DNA of 64,000 bases, taken from Aurantimonas endophytica. Its GTDB lineage: Bacteria; Pseudomonadota; Alphaproteobacteria; Rhizobiales; Rhizobiaceae. Numbering within the stretch: the stretch's first letter is position 1; each line of letters starts with the position of its first letter. This document shows, piece after piece, positions 7,585-17,184 of this stretch. The notes under the pieces were generated by a model. The model was not told the origin of the DNA and ran no database searches. It saw only the letters and a list, made by a program, of their open reading frames with translations. A program made the translations under genes and the position numbers. The DNA lies in assembly GCF_014196845.1 (NCBI RefSeq), contig NZ_JACIEM010000005.1, forward strand, positions 124,001 to 188,000, written 5' to 3'.

Positions 7585-10103
7585 TGGCTCTCCCCAAGCG
7601 CCCGCGCACCAAGCTCCGGCTGGACATCCAGCCGGCAGACACGGCACGCGCCACCAACGCCACCAGCGGCGAACACAAGGTGGCCGAGAGCGTCGCGACG
7701 CTGCTGCTCATCGAGCACGCTCTGCGGCAGAACGAGATGGATGTCGGGCACCTCGTCGACCGCTTCGACCGCCCCGGTTCGTTGGTGCTGCTGCGCGCTC
7801 GCGTCGAGGGCTTTGCCACCGCGGCGCTGCGGTTGCTCGAGGCGGGGTCGATCCTGCCCGGGCGCACGCAGACACTCGACGTCGACTACGTGAAGCCCGG
7901 CGGTTATGCCCGTTTTGCCGACGACGAGGACATTCGCTGGCGCATCGTCACCATGGTTGCCGGAGAGCACGACGGCGAGCCGGACATCGAGTCCGACGCT
8001 GCGCTACGCATGCGCATCACCCATGTTGCGCGCACGCCGTATCCGTTGCTGGTTATCGCCGAGGCGCCACCGATCCCGTCACTACTGGCGCTCGCCGCCG
8101 ACGTCGTTCTCGACGGCGGCAGTCTCGACGCCCACATCATCGCGGAAACGGCGGCGCGCGTCGTTGGCCATGAGCACGGTGCAGCTCTCCGGACGGCCCT
8201 GGCAGCCGCACCGCTCGATCCGCGGCGCCTGTCGGTGGCCGACCTCTCAGTCGCAATCCGCCCGGGCGTGCCGGTCGACCGTATGATCGCCATGCTGAGC
8301 CACCTGGCGTCGCGTCCCGACGACGATGATCAAGACGACGGGGATGGCGCATCGTCTTCGGCGCCGGGTTCGTCGTCGCCATGGGCGGCGTATCGGACAC
8401 GGTCATCCCAGAGCGACAGCGACTGGGACAAGCGCGTCGAGAGCCTGCCTGCTGACGCCAAGGGTCGCCACCATCGGAAGTCCGGCTCCGGGTCTCGGCG
8501 GCCCGGCCAGTCGGGCAAAAAGGACACCGCCTCGACCAGCGGGTCGGAGGTCATCCTGCCGGAAGCATCGAGCGATCCCTTCCGGCTGAGCGTCGAGACC
8601 CTGGCGGGCTTCGGCGAGGCGCGCGGCTGGGGGCTCGACCTCAAGGCCGATTTGGCGCTGTGGCGGGCAGGCACGCTGCCATGGGACCAGCTCAGCTCGC
8701 GGCTGCTGCTGTCGGGTCCGCCCGGCACGGGCAAGACCACCTATGCCAAGGCGCTCTGCAACAGCCTCGACCTGCCCCTTCACGTCTCCTCGGTGTCGAC
8801 CTGGCTGGAGGCAAGCTATCTCGGCAACGTCATCTCGCGGATGAATGCCGCCTTCGCGGAAGCCAGCCAGAATGCTCCGTCGATCCTGTTCATCGACGAG
8901 TGCGACGGCATCGGCAAGCGCCAGCCGCAGGACCGGGACTATGCCGACTACTGGAACGCGTTGGTCAACAAGTTGCTCGAGTTGCTCGACGGTGCGGCCA
9001 AGGCGGAAGGCGTGATCATCGTCGGCGCGACGAACCGACCGGAGGCGATGGACGAGGCGCTGAAGCGCTCCGGCCGGTGGGAGAACCAGATCACCATCCC
9101 GATGCCGGATCGCGAGGCGCTCAAGGGAATCCTGGCGCATCACGTCGGGCCCGAACTCGCTGGCCTCGTCGCGGCCGCACATCCCGACGCGCCGATGCCG
9201 CACCACCGGGAGCCGGTCGACGTCGTGCTGACGCAGCTTGCCCGGCAGGCGGACGGGCGAAGCGGCGCCGATATCGAGCGGCTGGTGCGCGAGGCGCGCG
9301 GCAAGGCCCGTCGCGAGGGACGCGGCCTCACCCATGCCGATCTGACGGCGCGTCTTGCCAGTGGCCGCCCGGCCCGGCCGCATGACCTGCGCTACCGCAT
9401 GGCTGTCCACGAAGCGGGTCACGCCGTGGTCCGCCGGGCGCTGAATGTCGGCAGCGAACTGAGCCTGTCGATCGAGGCAGCCGAGGGCGGCTATGCGGAA
9501 TCGATGCTCGACCTGAATGTCGTGCAGTCCGAGGCGTGGGTAATGGCGATCATCGCCGCCTATCTTGCCGGGCGAGCCGCCGAGACGATGGTGTTCGGCA
9601 ACGTTACCGTCGGCTCGGGCGGCGAACGCTCGAGCGACCTCGCCAGCGCCACGAGGCTGGCGCTGTCGCTGGAGATCGAGCTCGGCTTTGGCGAACGGCC
9701 CCTGCTGCACCGCCCGATGCAGCACGCCGAACTCCTGCTGCTGCGGGACGATCCGCTGAGCCATGCCGTTCATGCCCGGCTGGAGACGGCGCTGGCGCTG
9801 GCGACGCGGACGCTCGAGGCCAACCGGGCCATGCTGTTGCGGTTGGCCGACGCGCTATGCGCGGCGGGCAGCATGGATACGGCGGAAGTCGAAGCTGTGT
9901 TCGCAGCCGGTGGCACAGAGGCTTCGACGGCTGTCGAGGCAGACGCCGCCACCGAGCCGAAGGCGAAGGGCGCCGAAGCGGGGATGTCGAAGGCGGACCG
10001 TCCGACGGCATCTGCCGGAAGCACGATGCCGAACCGCGCCGCGGCCGATCGCACGCTCGCCAACGAGCCGTCCCAGCCTAAGCCGCCCGAGCCGCCGAGC
10101 TGA
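7584..10103 (+). CDS. Soluble FtsH-like AAA+ ATPase with M41 zinc-metalloprotease domain
   Basis: An 839-residue protein starting at the ATG that overlaps the previous stop. An uncharacterised N-terminal domain (1-245) is followed by an acidic Ser-rich linker (about 245-323). The AAA+ module has Walker A GPPGTGKT (378-385), Walker B ILFIDECD (434-441) and the second region of homology from 481 (GATNRPEAMDEALKRSGRW). A peptidase-M41 domain then carries HEAGH (609-613) and a probable third zinc ligand Asp685 in SSDLASATRLA. The zinc ligands and catalytic Glu are present, so proteolysis is plausible. Unlike true FtsH it has no N-terminal membrane helices and carries a large extra N-terminal domain, so it should act on cytosolic substrates. 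The C-terminal 60 residues are low-complexity. Its natural partners are the two upstream genes. Confidence 0.85.
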   Translation: MALPKRPRTKLRLDIQPADTARATNATSGEHKVAESVATLLLIEHALRQNEMDVGHLVDRFDRPGSLVLLRARVEGFATAALRLLEAGSILPGRTQTLDVDYVKPGGYARFADDEDIRWRIVTMVAGEHDGEPDIESDAALRMRITHVARTPYPLLVIAEAPPIPSLLALAADVVLDGGSLDAHIIAETAARVVGHEHGAALRTALAAAPLDPRRLSVADLSVAIRPGVPVDRMIAMLSHLASRPDDDDQDDGDGASSSAPGSSSPWAAYRTRSSQSDSDWDKRVESLPADAKGRHHRKSGSGSRRPGQSGKKDTASTSGSEVILPEASSDPFRLSVETLAGFGEARGWGLDLKADLALWRAGTLPWDQLSSRLLLSGPPGTGKTTYAKALCNSLDLPLHVSSVSTWLEASYLGNVISRMNAAFAEASQNAPSILFIDECDGIGKRQPQDRDYADYWNALVNKLLELLDGAAKAEGVIIVGATNRPEAMDEALKRSGRWENQITIPMPDREALKGILAHHVGPELAGLVAAAHPDAPMPHHREPVDVVLTQLARQADGRSGADIERLVREARGKARREGRGLTHADLTARLASGRPARPHDLRYRMAVHEAGHAVVRRALNVGSELSLSIEAAEGGYAESMLDLNVVQSEAWVMAIIAAYLAGRAAETMVFGNVTVGSGGERSSDLASATRLALSLEIELGFGERPLLHRPMQHAELLLLRDDPLSHAVHARLETALALATRTLEANRAMLLRLADALCAAGSMDTAEVEAVFAAGGTEASTAVEADAATEPKAKGAEAGMSKADRPTASAGSTMPNRAAADRTLANEPSQPKPPEPPS

Positions 10104-10201
10104 CGTCAGCGCCGACTGGCGTCCACCGATATGCACCACCTGCCGAGACCCCATCCCACCCGACGCGGCCACCTGAGCCGTGAACGAAGGACCATGCCCG
10201 C

Positions 10202-10528
10202 ATGAGCATCATCATCCTGCCGAACGGCACCGCCTTGCACATGGACAAGGAGCTGCACCTGCTGACGGAGCTTCAACGCGACATCGCCCGCATCGATGAC
10301 GGCTGGCACCCCAGCGAGAGGGATCTGGCCGACGCGCCGATCCTCGAACACTGGTCGCTCGGCATGCGCATGCAGCCCTGCCTGACGGGCGAAGTGTACG
10401 GCCACCCGAAGCTGCGCAGCGGCGGGAGGTCCATCACCTCGCAGCTCCACCTGTTCGCGCCGCATTACGGCTACGCCCGCACCCTCAGCCGCTTCTACCG
10501 CCTCGGCCCCCCGGCAACCGACGGCTGA
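10202..10528 (+). CDS. DUF6634-like small protein
   Basis: A 108-residue protein with the pattern of an alphaproteobacterial family I recall as DUF6634: a helical start (HLLTELQRDIARIDDGWHPS), then DLADAPILEHWSL, PCLTGEVYGHPKL, an ITSQL strand, and the terminal signature YGYARTLSRFYRLG. Function is unknown. It lies about 100 bp after the FtsH-like gene on the same strand and probably belongs to the same element. Members are commonly found on plasmids and islands, but that statement is from memory. Confidence 0.6.
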   Translation: MSIIILPNGTALHMDKELHLLTELQRDIARIDDGWHPSERDLADAPILEHWSLGMRMQPCLTGEVYGHPKLRSGGRSITSQLHLFAPHYGYARTLSRFYRLGPPATDG

Positions 10529-10782
10529 GAGCGGATGCCGCCGGGCCGACGGTATCGGTGGCCTCGGCGACAGCGACGTCACGACGGTGGGTGCCGAGGT
10601 AATCGCGCGGGATCAGACGGCGGCACCATCTGAGCGCGCTGGATCCTGTGCACCCGTCGATCGCGTTGTCGCGCTGCATCGCGCCCTCGGAGCCGCTGGA
10701 GGAACCGCTCCAGCGGTGGTGATCTCGATCGAAGTGCCCGTAACCGGTCGCACGTCCCCGGCAACGCATTTCAGGTCAGCTC

Positions 10783-10860
10783 AAATTGCGCATTCCTTTT
10801 GCGGAGCTCTGGGTCCTCGTTGCGAACCTCACGGCCAGCGTTGCGAATGTCTGGACGTCC
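10783..10860. repeat. 21-bp direct repeats, cluster A (3 units)
   Basis: Units begin at 10797, 10818 and 10839, exactly 21 bp apart, and follow the pattern cGTTGCGaAcctCtgGgtc with substitutions. The left flank (aaattgcgcatt) is also found at the left of cluster B, so the two clusters are duplicates. Read on the minus strand the repeats would encode heptads, but no supported gene covers them. Confidence 0.7.
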
Positions 10861-10959
10861 GATTCAGCACTGCCGATGCCGCCTGGGCCGTGGGCAGCCG
10901 AACGCGTTTCCTCCTCGATTCAAAGCCCCTACACGTCAGGGCGACCTGAGATGAAGTAA

Positions 10960-11081
10960 GATAAGTTACGCATTGCCGTTGCGACGCTCTGGACCAGCGT
11001 TGCAAGGCTCCAGTCGCGCGTTGGGAACGTCTGGATAGGCGTGTCGAACGTGGGGGCTATCGTTGCAAAGCTCAACATGGG
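10960..11081. repeat. 21-bp direct repeats, cluster B (5 units)
   Basis: Units begin at 10977, 10998, 11019, 11040 and 11061, each exactly 21 bp from the next and starting CGTTGC(G/A)A or a close variant. The array is flanked on the left by aagttacgcatt, homologous to the left flank of cluster A. The exact two-turn spacing fits protein-binding iterons. A repeat that encodes 7-residue units on the minus strand is the alternative. Confidence 0.72.
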
Positions 11082-11562
11082 GGATTCGCGGACAAGCGCC
11101 GTTTGCACGCGCCTGTGCGGGCACGCGCCGCCAGCCTGTCTGGCGCCGACGTAGACCAAAAAACATTTTGAGCGGGCCAGTTGCGGCGGCCGCGCCAATG
11201 CATGGCGACGACTTTACTGGGCTGATCGCCGACCGAGGACGACTTCCAGCGGCGGCGCACGGCTCGCACCTGCCTGTCGTGGACCTCGCGTCAAGGGTGG
11301 CGGGCAGACCACGACGACCATCGGCTCTTGTTGAGCTCGGCGTAAATAAATCTCCGGCAAGTAAAACCTGACCCCTATCATGCGACCTCAGAATAAATCG
11401 GTCCATCGGCCGGAATGCGTCTGAGTTAACTCACTGTAAAAACAAGTATTTTTAACAATGGATCTGAGACCGTCAAAGGCAATCTGCTGGATTATGACAT
11501 AAAAACTGTGCTAATGGTGGCGTGTTGCTGCCAATCATGGCTGCGCAACATCAGGAGAGACC

Positions 11563-13053
11563 ATGGCGACCAACGACGACATGCCGGAGAACTTCCGCGA
11601 CGGCGAGGCGCCCGACGAGAACCCCGTCCCCGCGAGTGTGCCCTCGCGCGCGGGCGATGCGGACGACGCGGGCGGCGCGCCCGCACAGGAGAAGAAGCCG
11701 CGGGGCAAGCCGAAGGCGGCCAAGACCGCCAAGGCCAGGAAGGCGGCGGAGACCGGAAAGGCGACCGTGGCGGCGAAGGCCGAGAGGGTGCGCAGGGAGC
11801 CGAAGGAGAAGAAGGAGAGCGGCCGGAGGCAGGCGAAGGAGATGTTCGACATCACCTCGCTCCCGACCGAGCAGCAGGAGAAGGTGATGAAGGGCATCGA
11901 GCGGGTGAACGTGCTCGGCCGCAAGACCACCGAGAACGTGTTCGACCTCGGCGAGACGTTCGACGACATCGCCGTGGAGGTCGACAACCCCAGCCACTGG
12001 CGGGACATCATCGAGGTCAACACCAGCTACGACGTCAAGACCGCCGACAACTGGGCGAAGGTGCACCGCAAGTTCGTGTCCCGGCGGGCCGAGATCATCA
12101 GCAACAACGTGACGCCCACCGTCCTCATCGCCCTGCTCCCGGCGACCGACGAGCAGGTCGACACGGTGCTGGCGTCCTTCAACGCGGGCAAGCGCCTCAA
12201 GGTGCGCGAGGTCAACGCCCTCGTCCGCGCCGGGTTGGAGAGCGTCGCCACCACGACCGCCCACGGCGGGGCGAAGGGTCTGCGCAACCTCGGCTCCGCC
12301 AGGCTGGGGCGCCAGCAGAAGACCGTCACGGCCGCGCTGAAGGCGATCCGGCAGATGGTGGCCTCGGCGCTCGAGGGCGCCGGGTCGAAGCGGCTGGAGA
12401 AGGGCAAGCTCGTCAAGGACGTCCTGCCGCTCGCCAGGGTGGCCCACGCCGAGCTGACCGCGATGGTCTGCGACATCGATCCGCGTTCGCTGTCGGGCAG
12501 CGCGTCGCTGCGGCACCTGCCGGTGGCGGACGAAGCCTGGGCGGAAGTCCTGGCGCTCATCGAGACCATGACGACCGCCGAGGACTGGCCGGGAGCCACC
12601 GAGCTGAAGGCCTGGCTTAGCGGCAAGGTCATGGGCTTGCTGGCCTTCGCGCTCGACGGCGTCGAGAGCGGAGCGGCCGCCGACGAGGCGATGGTGGAGA
12701 TCACCGAGGCCGAAGCGGCGGCTGAGGGGGCTTCGACCGACGCGACCAAGGTTGCCGTGGCCACGGACATCGTGACGACGGCCGTTGGCGCGTCGACCGA
12801 CACGCCGACGGGGGAGGAGCCGACGTCGGATGTCGCCGAAGGCTCGACCAACGTCGCCACCCTCACGTCGGCCGACAGGACCGGGGCGCTGAAAGCCATG
12901 CAGCCGAACCCGGCCGCAGGAAACGCCGCGTCGGCGCCCGCGACGATCCACGCGTTCCGCGGCAAGCGACCCGGCGCGATCATGCCGGGCTTTCTCGCAG
13001 CCGAGACGCCGAAGCCGGGCGGCGTCTCCGGCAAGCCCGACAACGCGGGCTGA
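11563..13053 (+). CDS. Hypothetical protein with histone-H1-like Lys/Ala-rich N-terminus
   Basis: A 496-residue protein preceded by a GGAGA ribosome-binding site. Residues 1-45 are acidic and Pro-rich; 46-90 are Lys/Ala-rich like bacterial H1-type tails and probably bind DNA. Residues 93-340 form a mostly helical domain (FDITSLPTEQQEKVMKGIER, NVFDLGETFDDIAVEV, RAEIISNNVTPTVLIALLPA); the last 140 residues are low-complexity. No family was recognised with certainty; the central part faintly resembles plasmid partition or replication accessory proteins. It lies directly after the iteron-like repeats, so it may bind them. That is an inference from position. Confidence 0.65.
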   Translation: MATNDDMPENFRDGEAPDENPVPASVPSRAGDADDAGGAPAQEKKPRGKPKAAKTAKARKAAETGKATVAAKAERVRREPKEKKESGRRQAKEMFDITSLPTEQQEKVMKGIERVNVLGRKTTENVFDLGETFDDIAVEVDNPSHWRDIIEVNTSYDVKTADNWAKVHRKFVSRRAEIISNNVTPTVLIALLPATDEQVDTVLASFNAGKRLKVREVNALVRAGLESVATTTAHGGAKGLRNLGSARLGRQQKTVTAALKAIRQMVASALEGAGSKRLEKGKLVKDVLPLARVAHAELTAMVCDIDPRSLSGSASLRHLPVADEAWAEVLALIETMTTAEDWPGATELKAWLSGKVMGLLAFALDGVESGAAADEAMVEITEAEAAAEGASTDATKVAVATDIVTTAVGASTDTPTGEEPTSDVAEGSTNVATLTSADRTGALKAMQPNPAAGNAASAPATIHAFRGKRPGAIMPGFLAAETPKPGGVSGKPDNAG

Positions 13054-13139
13054 TCGTCGTCCTCTGCCCATCGGGCCTCGCCGTCGCTGCACGGCGGGGC
13101 CCCAAACCCTTCACCGTTCCAAACTGGCGAGGCAGCCCC

Positions 13140-13538
13140 ATGCCCGAACCGACATCGACGCAATCCCTGAAGCCAAAGCAGCCGAAGCGCGCCAAAGCCG
13201 ACAGCGTGCCGCCGACCCGGCGTGAGCTACGGCTTCTACGCCAGGCCGAGTACCAGCGGGCCTATCGCGCCGAGCAGAAGCGCAGGCGGATCCCCTCGCG
13301 CGACGACGCGGCCAGGGTTGCCCTCCACTGGTTCGTTACCCTCATGTCCGACAAGGGCGACGAGGTCGGGCTTGCCAACATCCATCGCGAGATCGTCCGG
13401 CGCCTGGTCGAGCTGGGCTTCGACGAGAACGGCGCCGATCGCCGGGTCAGTGATCTGTTCGAGCGCTACGAGGATGGCTGGACCTTCCAGGCGAAGCCGC
13501 ATCTACGCTCGGTGCCCAAGCCGGACCCGCTGTCCTGA
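13140..13538 (+). CDS. Small basic hypothetical protein (132 aa)
   Basis: A 132-residue protein with a basic, Gln/Arg-rich N-terminal half (RRELRLLRQAEYQRAYRAEQ) that should form a charged helix, and a compact C-terminal half (ALHWFVTLMSDKGDEVGLAN, then RRLVELGFDENGADRRVSDL). No family is recognised. It is 86 bp downstream of the 496-aa gene on the same strand and closes the island-like block. A nucleic-acid-binding role is possible from its charge only. Confidence 0.6.
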   Translation: MPEPTSTQSLKPKQPKRAKADSVPPTRRELRLLRQAEYQRAYRAEQKRRRIPSRDDAARVALHWFVTLMSDKGDEVGLANIHREIVRRLVELGFDENGADRRVSDLFERYEDGWTFQAKPHLRSVPKPDPLS

Positions 13539-13979
13539 CCGGGCTCGACAGCCACTTCGAAACGGCATCAGCCGCCTGTGGGCCATCACCCGGTTCAGGC
13601 GCTACATCACGAGGTCAAGCTGTCCATGCATGGCAGTTGCCGAACAACCCCGGATGCCCAGAGGGGCAAACGCCCCCATGACTTCAGCAAACGCCGTTTG
13701 CCGGTGCAACGATCATCCAGAAGCCGTAGCCGCCGCTCATTCGGCATTGGCCGGATTGCAGAAATCATTTCTAGGGCCTGCCGTAAGGCTCGAAGGCAAC
13801 CCGGAATTATGCCGGCGCCGTCGCGACAACACCTGCTCGGTGGGAACGTCTCGATTGCTCGGGCGCTTTCATTGAATCTAGAAAAGCAGCCTTCCCGAGC
13901 GTTCCGATGTGAAGTTTGGAGGGCAGGGCCTGTAGCGTGTTCCTGATTCCGCTTGGCCTAATCCAAAGAAAGATCCCCT
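13539..13979. other. Intergenic boundary between the island-like block and the ABC operon
   Basis: About 440 bp without a supported gene. It holds two short hairpins: GGGGC-AAAC-GCCCC at 13663-13676, a possible weak terminator without a T-run, and GCAAACG-C-CGTTTGC at 13687-13701. An AT-rich patch near 13955-13975 (CCAAAGAAAGATC) precedes the ABC operon. Confidence 0.45.
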
Positions 13980-14666
13980 TTGAACCATACGCCCGCGACT
14001 TTGACCGTCCGCGCCCTCGCCAAGTCGGTGCCGGGCGAGCGGCGCCTGTTCGCCGATCTTGACCTTGCCGTCGCGGCGGGAGAGCTAGTAGCGATCGTGG
14101 GCGAGTCCGGCGTCGGAAAGTCGACGCTGCTGAACATCCTCGCCGGACTGGACAGCAGCGACGCGGGCGCGGTTTCCATCGAGGGCGTGGCGTTGGGCGC
14201 CCTCGACGAGACGCAGCGGACGCGGTTGCGGCGCGAGCGCATCGGCTTCGTCTTCCAGGCCTTCCATATCCTGCCCTATCTGACGCTGCGCCAGAACGTC
14301 GCCCTGCCGCTCGCCCTCGTTTCCGCCGACGCCGCGACGATCGACGCGCGCGCCGACGCGATGCTCGACGCGGTCGGCCTCGGCTCGCGCGGCGACGACT
14401 ATGCGCGCGACCTTTCCGGCGGGGAGATGCAACGGGTCGCGATTGCGCGCGCGCTCGTGCATCGGCCGGCGCTGATCCTGGCCGACGAGCCGACCGGCAA
14501 TCTCGATCCCCACACGGCCGGCAAGGTGCTCGCGCTCTTCGCGGACGCCGTGCGGCAGGGCGATGCGGCTGGGGTCGTCGTCACCCATTCCCGGACCACC
14601 GCCCGGATCGCCGACCGCGTCCTGACACTGACCGCCGAAGGGCTCAAGGAACGCCATGACGACTAG
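13980..14666 (+). CDS. ABC transporter ATP-binding protein, LolD/MacB type
   Basis: A 228-residue nucleotide-binding subunit with Walker [10 protein letters not shown] (about 41-49), Q-loop [20 protein letters not shown], signature [15 protein letters not shown], Walker [13 protein letters not shown] and switch His in VVVTHS. The FQAF(H)xLP Q-loop is typical of the lipoprotein-export/FtsX (MacB, LolD) family. The only suitable upstream start is a TTG at 13980. Its end overlaps the permease start by 11 bp, so the two subunits form one operon and complex. With the following CrtC-like gene the set resembles the agrobacterial attE-attFG-attH arrangement. Confidence 0.92.
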   Translation: MNHTPATLTVRALAKSVPGERRLFADLDLAVAAGELVAIVGESGVGKSTLLNILAGLDSSDAGAVSIEGVALGALDETQRTRLRRERIGFVFQAFHILPYLTLRQNVALPLALVSADAATIDARADAMLDAVGLGSRGDDYARDLSGGEMQRVAIARALVHRPALILADEPTGNLDPHTAGKVLALFADAVRQGDAAGVVVTHSRTTARIADRVLTLTAEGLKERHDD

Positions 14667-17184
14667 GACGGACCTCGTCTTCGCCCGACTGGCGCTGAGA
14701 TGGCTGATCCTCGGCGACGCACGCGCCGATCCGGCGCGCTTCCTTGGCACGATGATCGCCATCGCCGTCGGGGTCGCGCTCGGGTTCGCGATCCATCTGA
14801 TCAACGGCTCGGCGCTTGCCTCCTTCGACGGCGCGGTGCGCAGCGTCAACGGCGCGGCCGACCTCCAGGTGCGCGCGGCAAGCCCGCTCGGCTTCGACGA
14901 GTTGCTGTATCCGCGTATCATCGATACGCCCGGTGTCGGAGATGCCAGCCCCGTCGTCGCCCTTGATGCGCAGGCGGGCGAGGCGCGCTTCACGCTGCTC
15001 GGGCTCGACATTCTCCGCGCCGCTAACGTGACGCCAAGCCTCGTCGGCGAGCAAATGAGCGGACCCGACACCGGCAGCGCCAATGTCTTCGACGAGAGCG
15101 CCCTGTTCGTCTCGCGCGCCGTGCTCGATGCGACGGGCGGCACGGTCGGGGAGACGCGGGCCGTCAGCGCCAACGGCCGCTCGGTGGAATTGGTCATCGC
15201 GGGGATCCTGCCCGCCGTCGCGGACGGGCAGGCGATTGCCGTTATGGACATCGCCGCCGCACAATGGCGCTTCGACCGGCTCGGTCGCCTCGACCGCGTC
15301 GATCTCAGCCTCGCCGACCGGGGGGCTGCGGAGCGGTCCCTTTCGCAATGGCTGCCGGGCGATGTCGTTCTGGGAAGCGACGAGAGCGAACTCGCGCAGG
15401 GAAGCGCCCTGTCGCGGGCCTATCGCCTCAATCTCGACATGCTGGCGCTGGTGGCGCTCGTCACCGGCGGTTTCCTCGTCTTCTCGGCGCAATCGCTGTC
15501 GGTGGCGCGGCGGCTTCGCGCCTTCGCGCTGGTGCGCACGCTCGGCCTGCCCCGCCGCGGCATCGTCGCGGTGGTGGCGCTGGAGGGCCTTGCGATCGGG
15601 ATCGTCGGCGCCCTGCTGGGCCTTGCCCTCGGGGCAGCGCTCGCCACCTTCGCGCTGCGCTGGTTTGGCGGCGATCTCGGCGCGGGCTACTTCCGGGGCG
15701 GCGATGTGCGGATCGTCTTCCAGCCGCTCGCCGCCGCCGTGTTCTTCGCGCTCGGCATTGCCGCCGCCATGCTCGGCAGCGTGCTGCCCGCCCGCGCCGC
15801 CTCGCAGGCCGCGCCCGCCGCAGCATTGAAGAACAGCGGCGACATGCTCGACCCGCGCTCCGCCGTGCCATTGCTGCCGGCGCTCGTCCTCATCGCTGCC
15901 GGTTCGCTTGCTGCGCTGCTTCCGCCGGTCGGTGGCCTGCCGGTGTTCGGCTTCGTCGGCATGGCGCTGCTTCTGGCAGGCGGTGTGGCGGGCGTGCCCT
16001 GGCTGGCGCGCCGGCTGCTGGCGCCTCTGGCCGTGCGCCGCACCACCAGCGTGCCGGGCCTGCTCGCAGTCCGCCATGTGCACGGCGCCCCGGCCGAGGC
16101 GGCGACGGCGCTATGCGGCATCGTCGCCAGCACCGCGCTGGTGATCGCGATGGCAACGATGGTGACGAGCTTCCGTGGCGCGGTCGACGAATGGCTGGTG
16201 GAGGTCCTCTCGTCCGATCTTTATCTGCGCGCCGAGGGCAGTGCCGGCTTCGATCCCTCGCTTCAGGCCCGGCTGGCAGGCGTTCCCGGCGTCGCCGGCC
16301 TTTCCTTCAGCCGCCAGATCCCGCTGACGCTCATCCCCGATCGGCCGCCCGTCGCCCTGATCGCCCGTTCGCTCGACGGGCAGAACCCGGAGGCTTCGCT
16401 CGTCCTGATCGAGGAAGCCGCGGCGCAGGTGGGGTCGATCCCGGTGTGGGTGTCCGAGCCGGCGGCCCGGCTATACGGTTGGAGCGTCGGCGATGCCGTC
16501 GACCTGCCGATCGGCGCGGGAGAAGCGTTCACGGTCTCGGGGATCTGGCGCGACTATTCCCGCCAGCAGGGCGCGCTGGTGATCCGTGACAAGGATTACA
16601 CTCGCCTCACCGGCGACGCGGAGCGCGACGAGGCGGCCGTGACGATCGATCCCGGAGCCGATCCGGACGCCGTTGGCCGCACGCTCCTCGAAGCGCTTCC
16701 CGCCGAGCTTCGATCCTCGGTCTCGATCGCCCAGCCCGCGACGCTACGCCGCTTCGCGCTGGAGCTATTCGACCGCAGCTTCGCCGTCACCTATGTGCTC
16801 CAGGCGGTGGCGATCCTTGTCGGCCTCGCGGGCGTGGCCGCGACGATGTCCTCCCAGACCATTGCGCGGGTTCGCGAGTTCGGCATGCTCGCGCATCTCG
16901 GCGTGGAGAAACGGCAGATCATGGCGATGCTCGGCATTGAAGGCGCGTTGCTCGGCACCATTGGTGGCGTCGCCGGCGTGCTGCTCGGGGGCGCGCTCAG
17001 CCAGATCCTGATCCACGTCATCAACCCGCAATCGTTCAACTGGACGATGGCGACGATCGTGCCGGTCGGCACGATCGCGGCCGTGTTCGCCGCACTCGTC
17101 TTCGCCGCGTCCGTCACCGCCATGCTGGCGGGGCGGCGGGCAACAGCGACGAACGCGGCGCTCGCCGTCCGGGAGGACTGGTGA
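14656..17184 (+). CDS. ABC transporter permease, FtsX/MacB-like, double-length
   Basis: An 842-residue membrane protein with two FtsX modules. TM1 is near residues 32-52 ([20 protein letters not shown]), a periplasmic MacB-type domain follows, then three TMs around 260-380 (including [20 protein letters not shown]). A second set begins with further TMs at about 390-440 and a TM near 485-505 ([20 protein letters not shown]), a second periplasmic domain, and three C-terminal TMs ([18 protein letters not shown] onward). Such fused permeases (YbbP/AttFG-like) dimerise the two halves in one chain and move substrates from the inner leaflet or periplasm. The start overlaps the ATPase gene and the stop overlaps the next gene. 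Confidence 0.9.
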   Translation: MTTRTDLVFARLALRWLILGDARADPARFLGTMIAIAVGVALGFAIHLINGSALASFDGAVRSVNGAADLQVRAASPLGFDELLYPRIIDTPGVGDASPVVALDAQAGEARFTLLGLDILRAANVTPSLVGEQMSGPDTGSANVFDESALFVSRAVLDATGGTVGETRAVSANGRSVELVIAGILPAVADGQAIAVMDIAAAQWRFDRLGRLDRVDLSLADRGAAERSLSQWLPGDVVLGSDESELAQGSALSRAYRLNLDMLALVALVTGGFLVFSAQSLSVARRLRAFALVRTLGLPRRGIVAVVALEGLAIGIVGALLGLALGAALATFALRWFGGDLGAGYFRGGDVRIVFQPLAAAVFFALGIAAAMLGSVLPARAASQAAPAAALKNSGDMLDPRSAVPLLPALVLIAAGSLAALLPPVGGLPVFGFVGMALLLAGGVAGVPWLARRLLAPLAVRRTTSVPGLLAVRHVHGAPAEAATALCGIVASTALVIAMATMVTSFRGAVDEWLVEVLSSDLYLRAEGSAGFDPSLQARLAGVPGVAGLSFSRQIPLTLIPDRPPVALIARSLDGQNPEASLVLIEEAAAQVGSIPVWVSEPAARLYGWSVGDAVDLPIGAGEAFTVSGIWRDYSRQQGALVIRDKDYTRLTGDAERDEAAVTIDPGADPDAVGRTLLEALPAELRSSVSIAQPATLRRFALELFDRSFAVTYVLQAVAILVGLAGVAATMSSQTIARVREFGMLAHLGVEKRQIMAMLGIEGALLGTIGGVAGVLLGGALSQILIHVINPQSFNWTMATIVPVGTIAAVFAALVFAASVTAMLAGRRATATNAALAVREDW

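Larger units (their letters stand above)
10529..11562. other. One-kilobase non-coding region containing iteron-like repeat clusters
   Basis: No coding frame can be supported. The region contains two homologous clusters of 21-bp direct repeats (10783-10860 and 10960-11081) and turns AT-rich at 11390-11520, just before the next gene. Repeats phased at two helical turns plus an AT-rich stretch is what a plasmid replication or partition control region looks like. Confidence 0.5.

Noticed and set aside
8403-9773. A 456-codon minus-strand frame opposite the FtsH-like gene
   Set aside because: Shadow frame; the plus strand contains all AAA+ and M41 motifs in order.
10485-11406. Short minus-strand frames over the iteron region as genes
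   Set aside because: They have no domain and the 21-bp repeats explain their apparent regularity; kept as a finding about possible heptads only.
11551-13092. Long minus-strand frames (513 and 378 codons) opposite the 496-aa gene
   Set aside because: They are GC-driven antisense shadows with Arg/His-rich text and no domain; the plus frame has a ribosome-binding site and protein-like composition.
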